Source: Misgurnus anguillicaudatus (taxonomy: Eukaryota; Chordata; Actinopteri; Cypriniformes; Cobitidae). Taken from it: a stretch of DNA of 64,000 bases. The DNA is taken from assembly GCF_027580225.2 (NCBI RefSeq), contig NW_027395284.1, positions 1,383,478 through 1,447,477 on the forward strand, read 5' to 3'. The notes beneath the pieces are model-generated. The model was given only the letters and a program-made list of their open reading frames with translations. It did no database searches and had not been told where the DNA came from. The position numbers and the translations under genes were made by a program. Of the stretch, positions 32,840 through 44,897 are shown piece by piece. Position 1 is the first letter of the stretch, and every line of letters starts with the position of its first letter.

Positions 32840-34525
32840 CATAAGAAAAAAACCTTTAAAGGTAATAAAATCACAGGCGAGTTCATTAACATCAATATAT
32901 TCTTAATTGTTAATTTATTAATGCAGTTACAAACTTATGACCTTTTAAATAAAAGTCAGTTTTTACTCAAATCATCACCTACTTCTTTGGCTACTTTGGC
33001 TCTACACTTTATTCCCCTATTTTCTTCTCTTTTAATATTAACATACTTTTCAGTGCGAAAAAAAAACTTTAACTCGGTCAGAATGACATTAAGGGGTTTT
33101 AATTGCCCATCAAATCTCCGTTAATGACGAAAAAATTCCAGTTCACACAACCTCTGAGCAATTTGCATCAAGAGAGGATAGCAAAGAAATGAGGGTAGAG
33201 CGAGAGAGCCAGAGGCCGAAATGGGCACCGAAGCAAACGACAGCACAAACAGTTAAAGAGCGTGAAGGAGATGAGATGAGGATTATATGAGATCTACAAC
33301 GAGAGATCTCATATCATCTATCGCTAATGGTTCTTGAGAGGGTGGGCATGAGGGTGAAATTACACACTAGATAGATACAGCACATGACAGATCTTAAGAA
33401 ATGCAAGCTGAAGATACACCAAGCTCAGTAGCCAAAACTAGAATCACAGGTCACTGCGTCCTATTGTATCTTTGTTAAAGGCTGCGAGGCCGCTGCCAGC
33501 AATACTACTTGTTTACCACTTGGATGTTTAACCTCACAGCAAGTGCTGAATTCTCCATCAGTGCCGTTGGGTAATCACATGAAACCCTGCTTTCCCGTAT
33601 CGCATACTTGCCATCCCAGCATGCCATAATATTCTAACCTCTATCCGAACTATAGTAGTTTAAACAGGGTTGGGGAGATAAACGCTTAACGTGACTGGTT
33701 ATGTTCATATTCAGGGCTCATCTGCTTGCCTTTACATAGTAGACTGTATTAATAAGATATGGTCTATTAACATTTCTTTTTCCAATATTGCTTTCCTTTT
33801 CACTTAATTTACATATCAAACCAAAGTAATCCGACTACATTACTTTTATGTTGTTATACTTAACCTACCTTACAACCATGTGTTTAAACATCCTCTAATC
33901 ATATCTACTTACCTCCAGGTGGCACATGTCGAAAAACAATTGATTTATCCTTGTATCTCTCCTTGCTAATGGTTCTTGAGAGGCCCACTTGCTGTTCTAT
34001 AATATCATATTACTAAAGGTTCTGTAATAAAGCCTGGCACTGTAATCCAATTACGATAGTCCATAATACACTGGTGACTACAGTATGCGTCAATGGTCCA
34101 CAGTATCGCCATAATATGGCTCCTAATCGGTTCACAAACAGAGCTTCTTTGTCTGGAGAATGAAAAGTTATTGTCTGTTGCTGTCATTAGCGAGAAGCGA
34201 TGTTTCATGCAAACTGGTCTCTGACCACATCGGCTAATTTCCGACTCTCTGTTTAGGCTGAGATATTACATTGCTTTGACATCACGCTCGCAACTTATTT
34301 TTTAACAAATGAACCTGCAGCTTTATTAGTAAAGAAGGTACAAAGGTCCTAAATGTGAAATGCTATCATTTTCTCAACTTTATAAAACCAATCCTTAAAT
34401 CCATACATGTGAAAGTGAAACTCTCTTCAGCTACAGAAGGCCCATAAACATATTTAAAGGGATAGTCACTCCAGAATGAAATGATTTTATAACGTGATGT
34501 ATCAACATGGCGGATATATTTTGTC
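32840..34525. other. Intergenic DNA, no gene recognised
   Basis: Single-copy-looking sequence. GCTAATGGTTCTTGAGAGG occurs twice (about 33323 and 33967), a short duplication. Short open frames here (32837-33124, 34005-34208, 34366-34647) show no recognisable features. Confidence 0.45.
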
Positions 34526-34526
34526 C

Positions 34527-34758
34527 GAATTAGAGCTGGGCATAGATTAATCTCATACAAAATAAAAGTACTTTTTTGCATAACATATGAGTTTGTGCTG
34601 TGTGTAATTATTATGAACAGTATATATAAATACACACACACATTCATGTATACATTTAGGAAACATTTACATGTGTATATATATTTATTTATATTTATTT
34701 TATATATTCTAAATTATATATAAATAAAAACATTATATTTAAATAAAACATTTCCTAA

Positions 34759-34850
<92 letters not shown>

Positions 34851-34915
34851 CATACATATACATAATATTTACACACATTACAATCTCATATATTATGCAA
34901 AAATATTACTTTTAG
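34527..34915. mobile_element. Fragment of GAGCTGGGCATAGATTAAT repeat with (TG)n
   Basis: TTAGAGCTGGGCATAGATTA begins a common cyprinid-type repeat; ATACAAAATAAAAGTACTTT, long AT-rich stretches and a (TG) run follow. Only the left end is clear. Confidence 0.55.
34764..34847. repeat. (TG)n microsatellite
   Basis: About 40 uninterrupted TG units within the AT-rich repeat. Confidence 0.96.
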
Positions 34916-35030
34916 CACTTTTGGGAGTACTTCGACTCGCCTGAAAAGTCCGCTCCCCTTCTCACTCTCATAATGGGAGAGGGAGGGTGTTACTGCGCCG
35001 AGTCGAAGTACTCCCAAAAGTGCTATTACG
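34915..35030. repeat. Short inverted repeat
   Basis: AGCACTTTTGGGAGTACTTCGACTCG is mirrored by CGAGTCGAAGTACTCCCAAAAGTGCT, separated by about 60 nt. A perfect-armed hairpin, probably the end of a MITE. Confidence 0.85.
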
Positions 35031-36525
35031 CCATAAAATATAGTTCCTCTTTTAAATCCACTTAGAAAAGCGCTACGTTTTATTTTGTACCACCAAACTT
35101 GCTCGTATAACTACTCGTCTTAAATAGGAAAAACGTTGATGTGTTTGGTCACTTCTAACTTTATCTCTAAATGGTACAATTGAATGAATGGGTCTAAGCT
35201 TAATGCTATCGAAGCGTCGCAGCGCGCTCCAGCGCTTACATGCACGCACACAGATGATAGAGGGATGTATCAACAATTCTTAGTTAAGGTAATAACATAT
35301 TTTAATATTGAAAATGAGTAGACTATTCCTTTAATGAACAGCGGATGGCGACTTGCGTGCTCCTCTCACACAAAAACAGTGCGTGCATATAGCATTGTTT
35401 TTTGTGTTTTAATGGCTTAAAATCACGAGCATAACCTCGACAAAGACAATAGTCCAAAATCTCTACCCGCTGACAAATTTCTACCGGTTTTATCATACCT
35501 AGCGGTTTATCGCCCACCACTATATAATACTTACTGTTATAATGGTTGATGAGTATGTACTTCTTCTTATTCAGTACCTACTGTCACAGTATGCAATTTC
35601 GGACGTAGCATACGAGTTCACACCATGACCTCCTGACCTCCTCACGGGCGCGAACTCGTAGTTTGATCGTTGCTTGGCAACTATGTCAGGAGATCAAAGG
35701 GTGAACTCGTAGTCTGCTCATGAACGAGCCAAGGATGAAAACAAATTGTTAAATAAAATCATTAGTTTTAGAGTATTCTCATCGCTTCATAATATTCTGA
35801 TTGAACCTGAGGGCATTACTTTAAGTACTAAGTGCTAAGTAAATACAGCTGATATTGAAAATCAGATGCATGTAAATAATGCACAAATATGTTTGCAAAT
35901 TTTGATGCCAGTTTTTGATTAAATACTCTATTATATTTACTATAAAGAAGGTTCCACTCTACTTTATCATAAATAATGAGCGGTGGTCTGCAGTATTGGA
36001 TTTGAAGAGCTAAATCGACTGCTTGTGCACTATTGTGCATTGCACTACTTGCAGTAGAGGACCTAAGCTGCACAATGCAGCCAAAGCCTGGAGTAGACTA
36101 CAGCAGAAACATTTTTCATGTACTGTGTTGGGGACTTGCCACTTACTGCCAAGTTATAGTGAGACTGAATGAGCCAACGTCTAGAGACTTCCCTCTTTCA
36201 TGTACAACTTCCACACATTTGGAGAAGCACCAGCAGGGCTTGACGCAAGACCAACTTGCAAAGGCACTGATGGATGACAAAATTCTGTGCCAAGGTTTCC
36301 AAAATATAGTAACAGTTTAAATCTGGAACACCGTAATTTAATTCTATTACTCAAAGAAAAGTGACAAGCCTGCATTTCAATAGAGTAAGCATTTTTTATG
36401 AATAGATATATGTGCTACTTGAAGTGCCTAGCACATAACTGCTCATTTAAAATACTTTATTGTGTGTGAGTGTCATCATGCCGAATGCAATCTACAAAAC
36501 ATACCTGTTATACCTTGCATTTCTA
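35031..36525. other. Intergenic DNA with repeat fragments, no gene recognised
   Basis: It includes a fragment near 35580 (TTCAGTACCTACTGTCACAGTATGC) resembling pieces at 2.39 and 43.2 kb, and a CGAACTCGTAG repeat around 35650-35715. The 95-codon frame at 36033-36320 shows no known domain. Confidence 0.4.
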
Positions 36526-36526
36526 A

Positions 36527-36628
36527 TTAAAATCCAAAGTGTTAACCCATCTCATATTGTCTTCATTTCAGTTTATCTTAAAATCCAAAGTGTTAACCCA
36601 TCTCATATTGTCTTCATTTCAGTTTATC
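36527..36628 (+). repeat. 51-bp tandem duplication
   Basis: AAAATCCAAAGTGTTAACCC to TTTCAGTTTATC occurs twice, 51 bp apart, practically identical. It is divisible by three so an open frame runs through it, but nothing else suggests coding. Confidence 0.85.
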
Positions 36629-37324
36629 ATGCATGCTTTGCATTCCATAAGATAACGAGAAAAAACATTTCGGTGCCGTCGAATCACAGGTCTATGCGTT
36701 GACTATTATTTCTCTCTCCCTTGTAAATAAGTGTTTTCAAAAAGTCAACTGCGTTAATGACTGCCGCATTTCAATTTTATGCCACATCATTTACTTTTAT
36801 ATTGGCAGCACTTAATTGCTCATCAAATGGAGCATGTCACTGCTGCAGGCATGTTCCCATGGTTATCATTCATGTTAGGGCTTAACTCCAGGCATTCAGC
36901 ATGCCTTAAAACGCCCAGGGTTTAGCTGCAACATACACAGATCACCTAATAACTTACAAAACAGACTGCACGCAACGGTTTTAAACGAATAAAGGCACAC
37001 TGGCTATCCATCCAGGCTGTTTTTAGTGAGATACTAAGGATGCTATGGAGACATGCCTGCTGTCAGTCAGCCTAAGCCTGTTTGTATATTGGAGAGTTGG
37101 ACTGAGAAGCTGCCAACTGAAGTGTGTGTCCGTGTGTGCACTGGGAGGGGGGACAGTTTATCCTTCAATGAACAAAATGACACATTTCTACTAGATTGAC
37201 GGAGCTGAAACTAGTTTGCATTTGCAACCTTTTGTGCAACAGAAAGGTACTGTGGATGTTAAATGTTGTTTATGAAACCATGCAGCCTGACAAAAAACAA
37301 AACAAAATATTAGCTTCTTATAAT

Positions 37325-38700
37325 CAGGGGCGGGCCAGACATTGTAGACATTGGGGGCTTAACTCAAATCTAGGGGTTCCAAAGCATGGTCCCCTGCTAA
37401 TATTTTTTCTCCATTTACAGCAGCTTTATAAACAATTTTTTAATCTCAGATAGCGTCTACTTCAAAATGCAAAATATACATTAGCAGCCAATGTTAATGG
37501 TTAATGATTTGGGACAAATATGATGTTATTTAATGTTAAACTATGTGATTGGCACCCTGTGGCACGACAGGGATTTGAGCAACTTCCTGAGTCGTAGCTA
37601 GGCAGCGCGGACAGGCGGATGTGTTTGAGTTTTTTAGAATGGCGCTGGGCGATGCTGAGCTGTGCTGCCAGTGTGCAACCCCCTTAATTGTTCTCTGTAT
37701 TATCATTTTGAAACTGTAACATAACAAATTGTGCATTTCTGAGGTAAAATCATTGCGAATTTCAGTGCCTAAAACCCCCTTAGCTGTTATAAAATGCACT
37801 GTAATACCACTGCTTCGCGGGGCTTATTGCTTTTATAAAAAACGGTTACTTCATATGCATAGCAGGATTTCCTAAAATAAAAAACAAATAAGTTGTAATT
37901 ATAGTAGTACAAATATTACTCTTTCGCCAAATAAATAAATAAGTAAATAAACCTGTTTCATCCTACCTTCATTTGTTCTCTTATCACCTCTCAAATTGTC
38001 AGCTAAAAGCGGAGATAATTCCATTTTTGTGAAGAACTTTTGAAAGAGATCAGATTGAGCCTGATCAAAACTTACACAGTGTTTTTAGTGTTGAATGAAT
38101 GTGTCAGTGTTTAAGTTGGGTAAGATCGCCACCCAGTGGATAGCGGAAATATGAATTTGAGGTAGAAACTCCTCATACATTTTCTCTTTATTGACAAGAT
38201 GACTCAACAATATTTATTGACATTTATCTGGATATCGCCATTAATTGTGCAATTGTAGACAAATTCAAAATATGATTAAAGACTGTGGTGTTTATTTTTA
38301 TAAATCAGTACGCAGCAACAGTGGCGCAGTGATACTTATGTAATGCGGTCTGAACCGTGGGTTTACAGGGTATCAAGGCTTAGAACACGTTTCAACCAAT
38401 CAGAATGAAGAAGCAGAACTGCCCGTTTTATAAATACACTTTTCCAGTAATAACCAAGGCACTGTAATAATAAACACTATAAATAAATGTGTTTACTGTG
38501 GGGAGATTCAGCAAATTAATTTGCCTTCAACTTGAAACTCTTATTCGTTTTAACTTGAGTGGAGGACTGGATAGTTTAAAGCTGAATGCTGCCACCTAGC
38601 GTACTGGATGAATTCATTTTACAGATCTGAAAAGATTTGGGGCTTTTGACAAAACATTCAGGGTTTAAGCCTCTGAAGCCACCCCTTCGCTCCGCCCCTG
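37325..38700. mobile_element. hAT element with target duplication CTTATAAT
   Basis: The ends are CAGGGGCGGG and CTCCGCCCCTG, flanked by exact CTTATAAT at 37317-37324 and 38701-38708. The internal segment at about 37960-38220 resembles the TTAA element at 39799 (CTGTTTCATCCTACCTTCAT, CACCTCTCAAAT). Non-coding. Confidence 0.92.
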
Positions 38701-38719
38701 CTTATAATGCAATGTAATA

Positions 38720-39760
38720 ACAGCAAAACCCCCAGCATTCCTCACCAGTACCAGCATAATTTAGTTTTTTCAGCACAGACAGTATGCTAGACATCTCAAA
38801 CCTTCATCAGGACACAGGCCTATGAGTAACATCAGACGTGGAATCTCAAGAGGCAAAAAGTGACATCAAAGGCAAAACAGATTTGACTTGTCTGAAAACC
38901 AGACATGAGAAACTCGAAAGGCATGGTTAAGCTCGAAACTGCTGTACAAACTGCCGGCCTAATGAGATTTTGTTGTTTTGCTTTTCCTCTCGGTCTAAAT
39001 AACATGTCACTTTTGCTGAGCAGGTAGAGAATTATCCAGATGTTTTGGAAATGTTTGGCAAGATGCTGCGATGTGGATAGAAGTTAATAAAGGCAAGGTG
39101 TCAGTGAAATGCTGGGAGAGAGAGAGAACCCCTAGGGGACACATGCTAGCAAAGCTCTGCGGTAATAAGGCTGGACTGAAGGAGGCCTATTCTCCTTCCC
39201 TCCTCCTTCAGCTAAACTCGCTGATTCTTACACTTTAATTGGACAATGGGGGTGCAGAGCGATTGTGCCGTAAACAATCAAACCAAATGCACACAGAAAA
39301 CACACCGGCACACAGTCAAGTGTAACACGCGGGATAAAACGCCATGCTGCAATGCTATAAACCATCCCGTTGGTGGAACCTGAAGCTCACCAGTGATTCA
39401 TTGTTATCCATCTATACCCATGAGTGTTTTTTAACTGGTAGGTTATGACATTGATACTGATTGGGTTGCTGGAAAAACAATGCTACTGGAAATGCATTAT
39501 ATATATGTAGTATACATAAGGAATAATTGACGACGGGTCGTTGAATTATAAGAAAATAAAGCACAGGTGGTTATGCCGTTTCACCGCGGGTGTGCATTAA
39601 TTTCGGTTAACAAAAATATTGCTCTGGTGCCTATTTTTAAGACATTTTAAAGGTTAGGTATGCGGTTATTGAAAAATAATCAACACCCATGGACCACTTC
39701 TCAACCAATCAGAATAAAGCATGTAACTGACCCGTGGTATAAAGTATAGTATTGTGTGGT
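38720..39760. other. Intergenic DNA, no gene recognised
   Basis: Single-copy-looking sequence with no long frame, no bounded element and no convincing exon. Confidence 0.45.
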
Positions 39761-39798
39761 ACATTAAAGGTGCAATGTGGGACTTTTAGCGGCATTAA

Positions 39799-40209
39799 CT
39801 CTTTCACCGCCAGCATTTTTCATGATTTTCACAAAAGTTTAATGCCTTCCAGAAAATGCTCCTTTTTAAATATATAAACATACAATAAATAAAAGAACAG
39901 ACCCTCTGCTTTCAAACAAAAAATTCTGTTTCATCCTACCTTCATGTGTTCTGTTTTTATCACCTCTCAAATATGTGTAGGTTTCATCAAAAACACAAAA
40001 TTTTGAGCAAAAAGCTGAGATAATGCCATTTTTGTGAAGGACTTTTCATAGAGATCAGATGCAGAGCGATCTTTAAAACATACACGGACATACAGCTGTT
40101 TGCCCTAAGGCAATACTTCCGTTTTTTATAAGTTGCGGGAGAGCGCCACCTGGTGGATAATAGCGGTATTGCAGATTGACCGGATAACTCGTCAATGGCG
40201 GGGAAAGAG
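39799..40209. mobile_element. 411-bp TTAA-flanked MITE (CTCTTTCACCGCCA family), copy 1
   Basis: TTAA at 39795-39798 and 40210-40213. The ends are CTCTTTCACCGCC and GGCGGGGAAAGAG. A related copy is at 44322-44822, and a fragment lies inside the hAT element at 37325. Confidence 0.8.
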
Positions 40210-40455
40210 TTAAGTAACAAGACCAACGGTTCAGTCCACAGCTCACCCTTCTTTTCGAAACGCATAGTTTAGCTACAGTAGCCGCCATAGGACAAATGTC
40301 ATCATCTGAGACAACGTAGTTACAAAACGTGATCTCCAGAACAGTTTGTCCATTGGGGCTACTGTAGAAACATGACGGGGGTGGAAGAAAACCCACATGT
40401 AGATAAAAACAGCTCATTCTAAGGTCATAAACAGTTCATTTTGTAAGGTCTTTAT

Positions 40456-41669
40456 TAGAGCCCGACCGATATGCGTTTTTTCGGGCCGATGCCGATACAG
40501 ATATTAGGGAGTAAAAAAAGACCGATAACGATATATCGGCCGATATTCTTTATGTGTACATTATAGTTCAGTATATACTACAGTATATTATACTAAAGTA
40601 CTGTACATAGAATACACTATATACTTTAACATAATATACTATGAATAAATACAATGCAATGCAATGATCACTCACAAATGTGGTGATCACTCACAAATGT
40701 GGTGATCCAACACTTATATTGATGTGACAAAGATATGTACTATAGGCAAGAAGTTAACAATAAACTTTATTATCCAAAATTAGTTGGATATCAGTGCACT
40801 AAACAGTAAACTTGACTTATTATAAATAACTTTAAAACACAAAGAGAACAAAATACATAAAACTTGCATCATTTGCAGTTTTGACGAGAATAACGTTATA
40901 AAGAGAAACTTATGAAGTCATTGATTAATATTAGCTTTACAGTAAGTTGTGTACTTCACAAATTAGTTAGCCACTCACAGTTACGAAGACAATGCTTGAC
41001 GGAGCACATACTAATGTACGCTATGTTTAATGTTGTGCTTGTGCACAACGTTTTTATAACACAAACCCAGGGTTCCGTGCAAACTTTAGACTTTAATAAA
41101 ACTAATGAGTCTTCGCTCCGCCTCTTTTATTTAGCAAGGGTATAGAGTTGCGCGAGCTTATTGAATCAATTGCTCTGAAATGAGTGTGTTAACTAACAAC
41201 ACAAGCAGCAATCTCATATAGTGTTATATAAGTGCACGGCTGCGTGTAGTTTAATGTCATTTCTCCGTCTCGCGTCATTTCTCCCGCTTGCGTTTTAACT
41301 CGCAAGTCGACAAAGAGACGAATTAAAAACACCAAATGTAAGCGGGAATGCGTCTCTCTTGTCCATTTATAATCCAATCGACCAAAGCGCGTCTTAATAC
41401 CAGGTGTAACAATGTTACTGAACTGAAGTGAAGGGGGTGGGGGATTGGCTGGTGTCGCTACAGTGAGTGATCTGGGTCGCCATTAGCAACCAGTATGGTG
41501 CACTCTGCTGGACAAACAAGTACTTACATCTTTCAAATGCATTTAATGTGTTCTGTAACAAACGTTCATATCGGCGCATATCTGCGGCTTATACGCCGAT
41601 ACAGATATATCTGCGACATGCTCATATCGGCCGATAAAATCGGCAAAACGATAAATCGGTTGGGCTCTA
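40456..41669. mobile_element. hAT element with target duplication GTCTTTAT
   Basis: The ends are TAGAGCCCGACCGAT and ATCGGTTGGGCTCTA, with repeated GCCGATA motifs in both arms. GTCTTTAT is exact at 40448-40455 and 41670-41677. It contains the tandem pair ATCACTCACAAATGTGGTG near 40668-40705. No transposase frame. Confidence 0.93.
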
Positions 41670-41774
41670 GTCTTTATACATCACTGATAATATAGTTATG
41701 TATATTACTTTGCATTTCTTTCAAGAGATCCTTCTAAAAATCCCACAATGCACCTTTAAAAATGGGTATGGGGT

Positions 41775-43035
41775 AAGCTACTGCTATCGTCAGTGCATTT
41801 ACAATATTTTTATATTCACGGCTTATCTATGGTAAGATTGTGCACATCTAGGGAGATCAAGACATCACATTGACATTTATGCAACTGGCAAATACAATTT
41901 TATTAGTATGTGTGATTCCTTGGGGTCACACCCATGACCTTTATGCTGCTAACCAGCTGAGCTATTCATATGTAAATTATTTTGCATAATTATTTAGCAT
42001 ATCGTTTTTTGATTTGCAGTTCATAATACTATTAGATTCACTATTATTTCATTTTTGTTTTTACATTTGTGACCCTATCTGTGACATCCAGGCTAAAGTC
42101 TCATAATCTAATTGAGATTCAGAGCACAAAAGTTTGATTTCAATCAATAATTTTACTTTAATTTTAATATTTGACATGATCTTAGTATAAAAATATGTTT
42201 TTATTTTACAGAATGTACTTTACATTATGTAGGACAATTTTATGTAGAAAACAATATTACTTTAGCTGGGCTTTCACAAGCAGGGTCACATTTATGCCAC
42301 ACAATGTTGGGTAACCACTTGATGTAAACATAAAATTCGAATCCTGAATAAGTACAAAAACAAACCTTTACATGTTTATTCCTCTCTAGCCTGTTATTAT
42401 AGGACACATCAATATTTCACACTCTGTCTCTCCCAGCTTCATAAGAGAGACACAAGCGACCATGTCATATCTGCAATTTACGCTGCTCTTACTCTCTTCT
42501 TCTCTTTCAGCTATGGCTATGTATGGGGACGACTTGGTAAGCCAATGTTTGCGGCGAGCCACACTCTGCATAATCATGGGATTAAGAATGTGAGCTGCCT
42601 GTCCGAAGCTGTGACAGAGGTTCAGTTTGGGCGGCGGAGAGATTGCTTGTTCCCTCCGTGTCTTGTGATGCATTGTCCCCACTCTGCGGTCTCTTCGCAC
42701 GCAGCACTGGTATTAGACCCAGGGGCAATGATACGTGGATTAAAGAGGGAAAGCGTTGCAGGAGCTCAGCCTGATAACCTATTCCATAGCCTCACCAATG
42801 CAGCAAAACCAGCAGTCAGCGCGATTCTGTTTATCTAAAGTCCCACCACGCTCTGTTCTGACACAGGAAACAGCACTCTCAGCAGGCTCATTATAGGAGA
42901 GATGGTATTTCTGTGTGTGTATGAATCTTCTGCATGAATGTGTGTGTGTCTCTTTCTCTTATTTCACTACCTGGTGCTGTATGGTATGAATCTATACATC
43001 TTGAGCAGAAATCCGGACAGTGGAATGGGACTTGA
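41775..43035. other. Intergenic DNA, mostly unassigned
   Basis: A fragment at about 42068-42290 (GTGACCCTATCTGTGACATC, CAGGCTAAAGTCTCA, CACAAGCAGGGTCACA) repeats at about 49750-49940 and is an interspersed repeat with complementary ends. A possible 26-nt exon is listed separately. Otherwise nothing supported. Confidence 0.45.
42511..42536 (+). other. Possible 26-nt microexon
   Basis: A strong polypyrimidine tract (TCTTACTCTCTTCTTCTCTTTCAG) precedes CTATGGCTATGTATGG and GGACGACTTG, and GTAAGC follows, so both splice signals are good. It could code for MAMYGDDL or YGYVWGRL depending on frame. No gene around it was recognised; it may be chance. Confidence 0.22.
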
Positions 43036-43132
43036 ACCATTAAAGAGCACCTATTTCATTGCTAAAACAATGTTATTTTGTGTATTTGGTATAATGCAAT
43101 GTGTTTGCGTGGTTTATGGTTAAAAACACATT

Positions 43133-43554
43133 GGCTGCGTCCGAAACCGCATACTGTATAGTAGGTACTGAATTAGATGAAGTACCTACTTACTTAGCGT
43201 TAAAACAGTAGGCACTGTATAGTATGAATCCTGGTAGTATGAATGAGATTCGGACGTACTACATCCGCCATGTTGCTACATCACGTGATATACATCGTCA
43301 TTACGTCATGTCATTTCAGCGCGAAAACAACCGCATGCCTCGTCTTCTTCGTTGGATAACTCCTCTCCCGGGGCATCATGGGATAGTGAAGCGTCCATCG
43401 TATGCACACTGCAAAATCTAACCGGAAGTAGTAGGTCATCCGGGTACTTTTCGCATACTGTTTTTCGAATACTATGTATTCGGACATACTACTCGCCTCG
43501 CCTACTGCTTTTCGCGTACTATATAGTAAGTAGTAGGCTGTTTCGGACGCAGCA
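43133..43554. mobile_element. Harbinger-like MITE with 3-bp target duplication ATT
   Basis: The ends are GGCTGCGTCCGAAAC and GTTTCGGACGCAGCA. ATT lies at 43130-43132 and 43555-43557, in line with the 3-bp targets of PIF/Harbinger elements. The arms pair further in (TAGTAGG/CCTACT). It interrupts the TTAA element. Short frames over it on both strands are chance. Confidence 0.75.
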
Positions 43555-43650
43555 ATTGTTTTCCACATAGCCTACTGTACATTTTTTATGAAAATGTGAG
43601 TCTTGTCTAAATCACCAATCCCGAGAAGGCAACTGTTGCCTACAATCTGT

Positions 43651-44033
43651 CCCTGTTAAAAAAAAAACAAGAGACACCATCACAGAAATTCTATTGATTT
43701 TATTGGGAATTTTATTGGTTCTAATGGAATATAGCCCAAAACACACTACTGTGTATTGGTCTTTGTTGGTCTCTAATGGTATGTATTAGTTCTATTGGTT
43801 CTATGTATTGGTTCTAATGGAATATGGCCCAAAACACACTACCGTGTAGTGGTTTTTGTTGGTCTCTAATGGTATGTATTGGTTCTATTGGTTCTATGTA
43901 TTGGTTCTAATGGAATATGGCCCAAAACACACTACAGTGTAGTGGTTTTAATGGTAAAAGCAAATGGTTCCTATTGGTATTTTAATGGAAACCATTAGAA
44001 TTTTCTGTGATGGTTTTATTGTTTTCAGCAGGG
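43651..44033. mobile_element. Element with CCCTG ends and internal tandem repeat
   Basis: The left part CCCTGTTAAAAAAAAAACAA with CATCACAGAAATTCT is mirrored by AGAATTTTCTGTGATGG and TTTCAGCAGGG. Between them GGTTCTAATGGAATATGGCC occurs three times (43717, 43810, 43913), about 93-103 bp apart, each followed by CAAAACACACTAC. Confidence 0.75.
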
Positions 44034-44321
44034 TGTGTGTTTGTTTTAGTACAAGAAAAGAGATTTACATTGGAGATGATAACTCGCGTCATTGTTTACT
44101 TTGGGGTTTGTACCTTTTGCATATGGTTAACATGTACTAATACACACTTACACACCAAAGGAAATTTAAAAAAGTGAATCGGACAATATGTGCTCTTTAA
44201 ACATTGATACATGGATGAATCAATTACACACAAGACAATTATGAAGCCAAACGATAAACGCAGCAGGTATTTTTCACCAATATATCTTTAATGTCGCAGT
44301 AAAGTACAGTGGAATTTTTAA

Positions 44322-44822
44322 CTCTTTCCCTGCCATTGAAGAGTTATCTTGTCAATTAAGAGAAAACATTTCCCTGTTAGTGACGCTTTCATGATGATTT
44401 TTTTTGGTAATCTATAATTCCGCTATTATCCACTATTACCCAAATGATAAAAAACTGAAGCAAAAACGAATCCAACAACATTGTACAGTGTGTTTTGCTC
44501 ATAGTTCTGAATCTGATCTCTAACAAAAATCCTTAACTTAAATGCAATTATTTTAGCTTTTTGCTCAAAATTTGGTATTTTTGAAGAAACCTACCCATAT
44601 TTGAGAGGTGATGAATGAAAAGGAAATAGATGAAGATAATGGCATAAAGACTAAATAGAGATAGGATGAAACTATTTCCCATTTTGTTTGTTTATTTGTT
44701 TAAAAAAAGAGTGTCTGTTTCTTTCAATTTTAAATATATTGTATGTTTATATATTTTTTGAAGAAAATTTTGTGAAAAATGCCTGGGGGGTAACTTTTTA
44801 AGAAATAGTGGCGGGGAATGAG
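44322..44822. mobile_element. TTAA-flanked MITE (CTCTTTCACCGCCA family), copy 2
   Basis: TTAA at 44318-44321 and 44823-44826. The ends are CTCTTTCCCTGCCATTGA and GTGGCGGGGAATGAG. It matches copy 1 in reverse orientation (AATTTGGTATTTTTGAAG, CATATTTGAGAGGTGAT). Confidence 0.8.
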
Positions 44823-44897
44823 TTAAATAGTCACTGCTCTTGCTTTTTTATTGGGTGAAACATATCGCTTGCATATATAATGCACATGATACACAAT

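Larger units (their letters stand above)
39768..41755. mobile_element. Outer TTAA-flanked element with two nested elements
   Basis: TTAA (39764-39767) then AGGTGCAATGTGGGA on the left; TCCCACAATGCACCT then TTAA (41756-41759) on the right. Complementary ends plus TTAA indicate a piggyBac-type target. The elements at 39799-40209 and 40456-41669 are inside it, so they arrived later. Confidence 0.8.
43044..44196. mobile_element. TTAA-flanked element (AGAGCACCTATTTCATTGC family), copy 1
   Basis: TTAA at 43040-43043 and 44197-44200. The left end AGAGCACCTATTTCATTGCT and the right end AATATGTGCTCT pair. Copy 2 is at 57349-58289. Two other elements (43133-43554 and 43651-44033) are nested in it. Confidence 0.78.

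Noticed and set aside
36033..36320. 95-codon plus-strand frame as a gene
   Set aside because: No domain, no splice support and ordinary base composition; a chance frame is likely in 64 kb.
42545..42838. 97-codon plus-strand frame as an exon
   Set aside because: It begins inside the presumed intron after a good donor, lacks its own splice signals and has no domain similarity.
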